From Phoronis ovalis (taxonomy: Eukaryota; Phoronida; Phoronidae), in NCBI GenBank assembly GCA_028565635.1, contig JAOXYB010043627.1, forward strand, positions 1 to 12,614: a DNA stretch of 12,614 nt. Reading direction: 5' to 3'. The position numbers and the translations under genes are program-made. The notes beneath the pieces were generated by a model. That model did not search any database and was not told the origin of the DNA. It worked only from the letters and a program-made list of their open reading frames with translations. This document shows positions 1 through 7,604 of this stretch, one piece after another. The number at the start of each line of letters is the position of its first letter. The stretch's first letter is position 1.

Positions 1-1269
1 TTGTCGCACAATAACTGCTTCAGTTTTTATCCGATCAGCTTTATATTTGGTACAGGATAAATACAGGTCAAAATGCAAATCGTCTGTAATTTTGACGTGG
101 ATCATGTTCAAGATGGCCGACTGGTGGTCATGTTTGTTCTCGAGATGTTACCTCGCAATAGTAGCTTTTGTTTTTGTCGCATCATCTTCATATTTGGTAC
201 AGGGTAAATACTGGTCAAAGTGCACGTAGGATATAAGTTTTACCCCGATTACTTCCAACATGGCCGACTGGCTGCCATGTTTGTACCCGAGAGTATATGT
301 TACGTTGCGTTCATTTTGGGAAAGACAAAGCGATGACTGGACGATTCAAAGGTGGATTCACGTAGGCCATGGGTAGGTGGGTGTATTAGTCTGTAATTTT
401 CATGTGGATCACTTTCAAGATGGTCGACTGGCAGCCATGTTTTTTCCCGATAATGCATGTTACGTTGCACCCATTTCGGGAAAGACAAAGCGATGACTGG
501 ACAATTCGAAGGCCATGGGTTCGTGGGTGTATTAGGCCAGGTGACATTTCTAAATGACCTTGAGAAGTAGGTCAAATGTCGATACAAATCTTTGACAATT
601 TTTGTTGCGCGTAACACTTTCTTTGTCACACAATAACTACTTCAGTTTTTATCTGATCAGCTTTATATTTGGTACAGGGTAAATACCGGTCAAAATGCAG
701 ATCGTCTGTAATTTTGACATGGATCACTTTCAAGATGGCTGACTGGCGGCCATGTTTGTTCTCGAGATGTTGGCTCGCAGTAATAGCTTTTTTTTTTGTC
801 GGATCATCTTCATATTTGGTACAGGGTAAATACTGGTCAAAGTACACGTAGGATATAAGTTTGACCCAGATTACTTCCAACATGGCCGACTGGCGGCCAT
901 GTTTGTACCCGATAGTGCACGTTACGTTGCGACCATTTTGGGAAAGAAGAAGCGATGACTGGACGATTCAAAGGTGGATTTACGTAGGTCATAGGATGAT
1001 GGGCGTATTAGGCCAGGCCACATTTCAAAATGACCTTAAGAAGTAGGTTAAATGCCGATGCGTATCTTCGACATTTTTTGTGCATTATACTTTCTTTGTC
1101 GCGCAATAACTGCTTCAGTTTTTATCCGATCAACTTTATGTTTGGTACAGTGTAAATTCAGGTCAAAATGCAGATCGTCTGTAATTTCCATGTGGATCAC
1201 TTTCAAGATGGCCGACTGGTGGCCATGTTTTTTCCCGATAGCGCACGTTATGTTGCGCCCATTTCGGGA
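1..1269 (+). repeat. Tandem repeat array with ATGGCC...GGCCAT cores
   Basis: Three successive units begin with a TTGTCGCACAATAACTGCTTCAG-like motif, near 1, 623 and 1096. The spacing from the first to the second is 622 bp and from the second to the third 473 bp. The first unit is longer by about 149 bp because it holds an extra internal copy around 390-540. Each unit contains two related sub-repeats that share TTTGGTACAGGGTAAATAC-like and ATGGCCGACTGGCGGCCAT-like segments. The third unit breaks off near 1269. The array continues past the left edge. It probably sits in a cyclin E intron. Open frames inside it (47-229, 669-851, 861-1046, 1052-1291) are repeat shadows and are not called as genes. 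Confidence 0.9.
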
Positions 1270-1728
1270 TAAACCAGATTATAATGCATGATGTATTCTA
1301 TTCTTTCTAATGTAAAAAACCAATAATGTTAAAAAAACATAATCCTACACATTGGATGGGCATTAGACATGACAAATGTCTTGTCTGGCTTTACTTTTAA
1401 AAAGTTGTTTTAAAACCAGGATATCTAAATACAAAGGTACTGTAATTTAAAACATTGTTGGATGCATTTGCCAACTGATCCATTGAAAAAGGTGCTGTCC
1501 AAAATTTTTATAGTTGGTTCATAATTTTTGTTTGTTTATTACTGACCTACCCAACTCCTCGTAGGTATGAACACAGACAATTTTTGAAGGTGAATAAACT
1601 CTCTTTTTAGACAAATGTTATAAAAAAAAGCTAAGAAATTGCATGTATCAATTCAAGCTCTTCTAAGTTTCGTTTTTGTGCATTCTTGATTAACTATGTA
1701 TGTTAACTATAAACATATTAACTTGCAG
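1270..1728 (+). other. Cyclin E upstream intron, remainder
   Basis: AT-rich unique-looking sequence between the repeat array and the first visible cyclin E exon. It ends in the 3' splice site ttaacttgcag. I see no exon encoding the MRAIL segment, no RNA gene and no clear repeat here. Confidence 0.7.
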
Positions 1729-1875
1729 GTTTGTGAAGTATACAGGTTGCATAGAGAAACATACTACTTAGCTGTGGACTTCTTTGACCGTTATTTGATG
1801 ACTCAAAATAATATACAAAAGACACAGTTACAGCTACTAGGAATTACTTCACTTTTTATCTCAGCAAAATTAGAA
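1729..1875 (+). CDS. CCNE: Cyclin E exon a: cyclin box start
   Basis: This 49-codon exon runs from the acceptor ttgcag to the donor gtaagt, with both boundaries in phase 0. It encodes [18 protein letters not shown] and SLFISAKLE, which are helices of the first cyclin box. The Lys of KLE and the Glu residues after it belong to the conserved CDK-contact region of cyclins. The ATG at 1696 lies in the intron upstream of the acceptor and is not the start codon. Confidence 0.96.
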
Positions 1876-4303
1876 GTAAGTTCTTTTTATCGACACAAAC
1901 ATATTTACTCATCCAGAACTGTCTTTTTATTGATACCGGTAGCTTCTCTCAAACCATGCAACTAATCTGGTGGGTATGTGTCACGGGTGTTCACTTGCCA
2001 GCAATGTAAAAGATTTAAGATTTATATATTACACTATCATGACATTTGAAACAACTTCAAAGGAATGTCACAGCAATCCTTGATAGTCATGTAACCGTCT
2101 CCCATATCGATGAGTTCTAATATATATTTTCACTGTTTTAATAGGAAATTTATCCACCAAAGCTTACAGAGTTTGCTTATGTTACGGATGGTGCTTGTAC
2201 AGAGGATGGCATTCTAAGCCAAGAACTAATCATGTTAATGGTTGGTGGCTTTCATCTAGTTTGTTGTTCATTTTATTAAATAAAACAAGGAAACCTTATT
2301 TCATACCCTCCTAATTTTGATAATTTTTAATGAAAGCGTTTATACTGTGCATTTTGTACAAGTATAAGTTCTGTTTGAAAATCGGACAACATTTTATGTT
2401 TTATTTGGTACTTTTATCAAGAAATGTCTTTATTTAAAAACAAGAACATTAAATATTTTGCTTTTATTTATTTCAGGCTTTAAAGTGGGATCTTACACCA
2501 ATGACTGTAAATTCCTGGTTAAATGTATATATGCAGCTAACAAATGTTGGAAATATGCAACAGAAAGAAAAGGCATTTGTCTTTCCACAATATTCAGCAC
2601 ATGCATTTATTCAAATTATTCGGGTAAGTCTTGTAGGAACAAAGAAGGTGACTTGTTACACACTTACTGGAGTCTTCATGTGTCCCAGCATACTCGGGTT
2701 TAAAGCTAATGATGAATTTTATTGTATTGTATTGCACCAACATATAAAATGTTCTGGTTTCACATCCAACAGTATTTTATGTGTCGATGCATACCTCATT
2801 ACAGATCAGATTCAGTTTTGTTACATGCATTGTACTTTTAAAAAGTCGTTTGTTTTTTCCAGTTGATAGATCTGTGTATGCTAGATATGGGGTGTCTACA
2901 GTTTTGTTATAGTATTATAGCCACTTCAGCATTATATCATATGTCTTCAGAACACATAGCTTTGCAGGTCTCAGGTAAGAATTGTTTTCATTGTTGTTAA
3001 CAATTATTCCTCCGCTAATACACTAACAAGTATGGAAACGGAAGTTCCATCAATAATAGCGTTTACTGATGCTGTTAATAAGTGATTAATTTATTTAGAA
3101 TAGGTTGATTAAGGTTAAGCTCGATTCTCATTACTGTTTTAAATAAAAAAATTTAAAAAAATCTTCATTACATTTGTTTCACACGATATAAATGTTTTCT
3201 GAAATTTTAACATTCAGACTATGTTATGCTGGTGCATTCAGAATCGTGTGAAAGGTATAAAATTTATTAGCATTTAATGATACCTCATAAAAATAATAAG
3301 GTACATTCTACCGGAAAATCCAGTTGATGCAAATTTGTGTAAACTGGATTTATGAGAAGTAAATGATACTCCCAATGTTTGCTTGCTTTCTGAAAATGTA
3401 GTTAGACCAAATACTCGGTTTTTCCGTAGGATGTACCTAATAATTTTTATAAGGATTCATTAAACACATTCGTTTCACACACAATATGACATAGAAGGTT
3501 AAAGTTTCAGACGACATCTATTTAGTGTAAAAAAATGTAGTACGAATTTTTGTTTAAAACAGTATTTTAAAAACAAGACAGTTGCTTAACCTTAAGCTAT
3601 TCTCTTACTCTTTAAATTATAATACACAAAAGGATTGGCTTATTTGTTATTTACAATTATAATGGCTCCTAAATCGATAACTTTTCAGCGAAGTAAATAT
3701 TTTCTGTGTTAAAAACCTGAACATATACCTGCTTTTAGTATGAGAGTAGTTAATAAATTTCAGGAAACTCTATACCATTTTTTTCTTTTATTCCAGGGTA
3801 TAACTGGATAGATATTGCTCCATGTGTGGAATGGATGTCACCGTTTGCCATAACTATACGTGAAATTGGAAATGTAGAGTTAAAGTTCTTCCCTCAGGTC
3901 GCTGCAGATAGTGCACATAACATACAGACGCACTGTGTAGATCTTGCACTTTTGGTGAGTACTTCCTTAAAACGTTATCTATTTACATAGCTGTGGTGTT
4001 TCATTTGTTTGTGTGCAGCTAGTCTATATATAGCAATAAGACACTATTTTAAAAGATTTCTGACCATAAGTGTGCTTGTACTTGTAGTGATATGTCCTGT
4101 TATTCAACTTAAATATAATTTCTCTGCCAATTGAACAAATTGCTTATTTGTTGACTTTAAATGAACATTTCTTTATATAGGAAAAAGCACAGGCTCGACA
4201 AGCAGATGCTTTTCATGCACGAGCAAGTCCAGATCATGAACGACAAGTTGTAGAAGTGCTTACCCCACCATCAAGTAGTAGGAAGAGAAATAACTCCGAA
4301 TAA
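1729..4303 (+). CDS. CCNE: Cyclin E, C-terminal part (six exons, 5' end outside window)
   Basis: Joining 1729-1875, 2145-2240, 2477-2623, 2863-2974, 3797-3954 and 4181-4303 gives an open frame of 260 residues and a TAA stop. Every junction is GT-AG; intron phases are 0,0,0,1,0. Cyclin E binds and activates CDK2 in the nucleus and drives the G1/S transition and centrosome duplication. The call rests on cyclin E signatures: [11 protein letters not shown] at the start, [16 protein letters not shown] continuing into [27 protein letters not shown], a GYNW segment, and AHNIQTH near residues 207-213. These separate it from cyclins A, B and D. The MRAIL substrate-docking patch and the N-terminal region should lie in upstream exons; none is visible in 1-1728. 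The tail carries LTPPSSS (residues 247-253), which looks like the Fbw7 degron. The length from VCEVY to the stop is close to that of vertebrate cyclin E1. Whether this is the only cyclin E of the animal cannot be told. Confidence 0.96.
2145..2240 (+). CDS. CCNE: Cyclin E exon b: IYPPKL...FAYVTDGAC
   Basis: This 32-codon exon begins after tttaatag with GAA ATT TAT, so KLE|EIYPPK is rebuilt across the junction, a nearly invariant cyclin E/A segment. It continues [15 protein letters not shown] and ends at ELIMLM. The donor is GTTGGT, a poor match to GTAAGT. It is chosen because the next exon must begin with ALKW and the spacing from EL to ALKW then equals that of other cyclin E proteins. Confidence 0.92.
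2477..2623 (+). CDS. CCNE: Cyclin E exon c: ALKW...IQIIR
   Basis: This 49-codon exon lies between tttatttcag and gtaagt, phase 0 at both ends. It encodes [20 protein letters not shown], the end of the first cyclin box and the linker, followed by a variable stretch and [14 protein letters not shown]. The ORF that continues past 2623 to 2866 in the same frame reads through the intron and should be ignored. Confidence 0.95.
2863..2974 (+). CDS. CCNE: Cyclin E exon d: LIDLCMLD...LQVSG
   Basis: The exon follows a pyrimidine-rich acceptor (tttttccag) and ends at tcag|gtaaga in phase 1. It encodes [22 protein letters not shown] and the first base of the Gly codon after LQVS. This is the start of the C-terminal cyclin fold. 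SALYH is typical of cyclin E. Confidence 0.94.
3109..3595. mobile_element. MITE-like element with TTAAGGTTAAGC termini, in cyclin E intron d/e
   Basis: The 12-mer TTAAGGTTAAGC at 3109-3120 recurs as its exact reverse complement at 3584-3595. Inside, 3245-3318 and 3418-3480 form a long imperfect inverted repeat (shared core AAGGTACATTCTACCGGAAAA-like), and an 11-bp perfect inverted pair lies at 3177-3187 and 3243-3253. There is no coding capacity. Size, nested hairpins and location suit a non-autonomous DNA transposon. If TTAA is counted as the target duplication, the element ends are GG...CC; a TA duplication with AGG...CCT ends is equally possible. The intron is 822 bp against 226-269 bp for its neighbours, which agrees with insertion. 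Confidence 0.75.
3797..3954 (+). CDS. CCNE: Cyclin E exon e: GYNW...AHNIQTH
   Basis: The exon starts after ttattccag and completes the split Gly codon. It encodes [23 protein letters not shown] and [15 protein letters not shown], ending at gtgagt in phase 0. The GY-W-I---CV-WM-PFA pattern and AHNIQTH are strong cyclin E markers. Confidence 0.96.
4181..4303 (+). CDS. CCNE: Cyclin E last exon with C-terminal phosphodegron-like motif
   Basis: After ctttatatag the exon encodes a charged helix ([16 protein letters not shown]), then [11 protein letters not shown] and the stop TAA at 4301-4303. Thr248 (codon 4262-4264) is followed by Pro-Pro and has Ser at +4. In vertebrate cyclin E that arrangement is read by SCF-Fbw7 after CDK2/GSK3 phosphorylation. 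Function here is inferred by analogy. The basic SRKRN tail follows directly. Confidence 0.94.
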   Translation, partial: EKAQARQADAFHARASPDHERQVVEVLTPPSSSRKRNNSE

Positions 4304-6064
4304 ATAAGAACGTGTTAAAATGGTGGGCTACATACAATACACTCGTGATGACTTGTTTTGAAACAATGATGTGACCAATTAGTTGTTAAATGAAAAAGTA
4401 TTCACGGAACAAGCGTAGAAATCACTATTTTAAAATTTTCAAAACAGTTTTAGGAACCTGTGAAGAAATAATGAATAATGAGGTTTTTTTTAGATGACAT
4501 GTCCATTGGACATTTTCACTCAAGGATAGAGATGAAACACCAGTTAAGATTATTTTTAATTAGTAGATTGCAGTTTTACAAATTCAATTATACTTTTAAA
4601 AGTACTACAGCAGATATTTTGTCTACAAAGGGCACTGAGTGTGGTATATTTTTATGTATTCAATTCAAAGGTTAATTATTTCCAATTTGTCTATTGAGGC
4701 TCTATATCTTGCAGTGCAAGACAATTAACTTATATAACAACACCGTTAGCACTTAGAAATGTAAGTGTTAATCATTATAATAATTTTTAAAGGGTGCTCT
4801 GAAAAGTAAATGTTGAAATTGTTTCTTTCTTTGAAATATGTTATATTAAATTCAACAGGCCCAGAAATATGGTATAGGTGCCAGAGTTCTGGTATAAATT
4901 TGCAAAATTAAAATTGTGATGTCGCAGATAAGACGAGAAACATGTGCTACCCTCAGTAATAAGAGAACTTATAAATTCCAGGATCTGGGCCTGATGGTCA
5001 AGTCAAAATGGCTAGTCTTCTAATCTGGTCTTGGTTATTGAGTGCATTTATCGTTATTTTTATTGAAATGTTGGCAATACATTGCAACTACTCCTGTCCA
5101 TATAAAGCACAGAAAAAGAGTGAATTAGCTAACTTTAATATTTATTACGTAATTTTGAGTGCAAAGGTTTAACTAGCTCAAATAAGGAGAAATGATAGTC
5201 TTTCAGAGTAGAGATTGATATTTAAATCCTAGATTTTTTCAGTTTTATCAACTCTCCGATACAAAATAGTTTTGTGACTTGTCAAATGTTTCAACAGACA
5301 ATTAATATTTAACTTAGTTTTCATACAGACACAGCGTTCAGTAAAGCGAGTTTTTAAGTAAACAAACAAAAAAGGGTTGTACAATATTTCCAACTTAACA
5401 CAAAAGTGTTAACAGAAATCATTTGCCCAAAGTAGAGTACTCAGTTTTATTCAGAGCATTTCATATTCTCTTTATTTATTGCTATCAAATGCATTATTTT
5501 TGAAAGTGTGGTGGCAGGATTTCGCAGGATTTGATGTAATTGGCATGGTGATCTCTCCATACTTGTGCCGTCTTGATCTCTCACGTTATTTGTATAGCTT
5601 ACACCAGTGGGCAAATGCATCGAAGTTATTCCTATAATTACGGCTCATAAAAGAATTATATTCATATTAAAAACATAATTTCCAAACCCGCAATACTAGC
5701 TTGGTGTGTAATAAATCTGTGATAATTATTAATCCACATTATGTAGTATATCTTGACAATCCCCCCATGGACATGCAGACCTGTAGAATATGTAATTCTT
5801 TGTTAAATATTTCGATACGTGTTCCCTGCTTTATTTATTGTTTTGTGACCGAGAAGTGTGTAAAATGCCATTTATTTAACTTAAATATGTTCAAAAAAAA
5901 GGTATTGTACTTTGTGTCTTTGGTAAATATCCTGCGGGTTATTTTTCTGTACTGTACTTACTATTAATGAAAAATAGCCCGTACCAAATGTAACTTCAAG
6001 CTGTATACAATGATTTTACATAAAAAATACTACTGATGCAATTAATATGTTGTCAAAACTACTG

Positions 6065-6650
6065 TTAAGGTGGCAAGTACTGTTCGGAATTATAAACTGT
6101 AAACTGAAAATATAACATAGTAAAGGTATACATTATTGGGTAAGTCGAAGACTGAAAAATTGCTTTCCTTATCTGACACATGTAATCAGTAAGGTCATTT
6201 TGGGTAAAATCTTGTGTTTTTTTTTGCAAATACGGACTTCACCCAAGTCCAACACCCTTACAAATACAAAGCTGAAACTTAATTTCAATTTCACCACCAT
6301 CCTTATTCTAAGAAGTACATAATTTATTAATAAGGACAAAGCTGAATTTCAAAATTTAAGACTTCTAGAGTTTGCTGTTGGATTTTAATTGTGGCCAAGT
6401 TTCACTTTGTATCTGCAGGGGTGTTGTAAATTTTTTTGAAGTTTGTATTCTGGAAAAAAATTATTTAAACTGAAAGTTATCACATGATCATGTGACAGAC
6501 AAGTAAAACTACTTTTCATAACCTTTATGTTAATGCCTTAAATTTCCTAAAAATGTATCTTTTAAGTCCATCTTTTCCCTAAACCACCAAAAATTGAACT
6601 CGAAGTTTAAAATGTAAATAAGTGGTCCCGAACAGTACTAGTCACCTAAT
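6065..6650. mobile_element. MITE-like inverted-repeat element, intergenic copy
   Basis: The 20 bases at 6068-6087 (AGGTGGCAAGTACTGTTCGG) match the reverse complement of 6628-6647 at 18 of 20 positions. Internally, 6240-6290 (with AAGTCCAACACCC) and 6400-6440 (with GGGGTGTTG) are partly complementary, so the element folds back. It has no coding capacity. The left boundary reads gTTAAGGTGG and the right boundary CACCTAAT, so a TTAA or TA target duplication is possible but not clean. A diverged relative lies at about 10090-10474. Confidence 0.75.
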
Positions 6651-6836
6651 ACATTGTTAGAGCATGATAGAGACGTGACTTCAATCATAACTCTAAAAAG
6701 ACTTTTGGACAGTATTTGATTCTTAAATAATGGAGATATTTGTGGATATAGACTGTTGTGTGAACTGTTCGTTAGAATTTTTAAAGTACACATTGGTACA
6801 GAATATAGTTTCTGTGAATATAGACACTGGGGTTCC

Positions 6837-6930
6837 AGGTTTTGTAATGAATGCAGGTTATTCTACCTGGTGAATATTAACAAGGATTATCAAGTTTTGT
6901 TATGAACATAGGTTATTCAACCTGGTATTC
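6837..6930. repeat. Two-copy degenerate tandem repeat, period about 55 bp
   Basis: AGGTTATTCTACCTGG at 6855-6870 recurs as AGGTTATTCAACCTGG at 6910-6925. Flanking bases (AGTTTTGTTATGAA and GGTTTTGTAATGAA) also match. This is an old two-unit tandem duplication in the intergenic region. Confidence 0.65.
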
Positions 6931-7137
6931 TATATAGAGGTGTTATCACCATTATGACAATTACATAACAGTTGTGAGACTATTTTAAAACCTGGTGTTG
7001 ATATTAATAATTTTATTAGAGACGACTAGTTTAAACAAGATAGATTGTTAGTAAATGAAATTTTAGATTTTAATTGAAAATACAGTTTATTATGAAATGT
7101 TTGTCATTTTTTTCTTGACAACTTGTCCTGTAGAGTT

Positions 7138-7143
7138 TTTATT
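7138..7143 (-). terminator. Candidate URI1 poly(A) signal (AATAAA on - strand)
   Basis: TTTATT on the + strand reads AATAAA on the - strand, about 330 bases after the URI1 stop. A second one lies at 7086-7091. The choice is by position only. Confidence 0.35.
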
Positions 7144-7472
7144 ACAAAATATTTTGCACATTATACACTAAAATAAACTTCAGAAATGTTGCTGTTTCAC
7201 ATATTTGTGTGTCTACAAACAATTAAAAGCAGCATTCTAAACTTGTTACATAATTATTGGATTAAGAGTGACTGGCTTCTATATGACAACAGAAGCAACA
7301 ATGAAATCATACACATGTTCACAGACACAAAATTAAAACAAGCATTTGTGCTACTTAAATATTTTATCTAAAAGACACCTTTGGCAAGATTTAGTGAACC
7401 AAAATAAATGTCTATGAGCAGACATTTTTATCTGTACGATGTTGAAGATTGTTTGACAAACAATAAAATGTA

Positions 7473-7604
7473 CTATCTTTTGCTTGCTTGCTGTCGCTGT
7501 TGTTTAAATCTTGATACAGGTTTATGTGGCTGCACAGTTTCAAGTGGTGGTTCTTTTAAATCGTGGCCCTTGTTACTTCTTTCCATAATTTCTCCAGAAA
7601 AAGC
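7473..7604 (-). CDS. URI1: URI1 last exon: AFSG box and VSRFK tail
   Basis: After attattcag the exon encodes AFSGEIMERS, a short variable region, and PHKPVSRFKQQRQQASKR, ending in TAG (7475-7473). The AFSG---ER motif and the basic VS-FK tail are the C-terminal hallmarks of URI1. The spacer between them is shorter than in vertebrates. Confidence 0.93.
   Translation of the reverse strand, partial: AFSGEIMERSNKGHDLKEPPLETVQPHKPVSRFKQQRQQASKR

Larger units (their letters stand above)
4304..7472. other. Space between convergent stops: 3' UTRs of cyclin E (+) and URI1 (-)
   Basis: About 3.2 kb without a supportable protein gene. Cyclin E 3' UTR occupies its left part; candidate + strand poly(A) signals are ATTAAA at 4845-4850 and AATAAA at 5710-5715, 7172-7177 and 7403-7408. 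For URI1 the nearest good - strand signal is TTTATT at 7138-7143. Which are used cannot be decided from sequence. If a late + strand signal is used, the two transcripts overlap. Short frames here (4478-4675, 5701-5967, 7186-7371) show no recognisable protein. Confidence 0.7.

Noticed and set aside
47-1291. Several + strand frames of 60-79 residues with shared VQGKY...SKC and MADW-PC peptides, and - strand frames at 300-883
   Set aside because: They lie wholly in the tandem repeat array, their similarity to each other follows from the DNA repeat, and both strands are open. No protein family is recognised.
1696-1698. ATG as a cyclin E start
   Set aside because: It lies upstream of a good acceptor (ttgcag at 1723-1728), and the cyclin box begins mid-domain at 1729, so the true start is in exons to the left.
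2501-2866. 121-residue + strand frame
   Set aside because: Its first part is cyclin E exon c; after the donor at 2624 it reads intron sequence.
4478-5967. Frames of 65 and 88 residues after cyclin E
   Set aside because: Composition looks random (Phe, Tyr, Cys, Ile rich), the second starts with TTG, and both fall in AT-rich 3' UTR or intergenic sequence.
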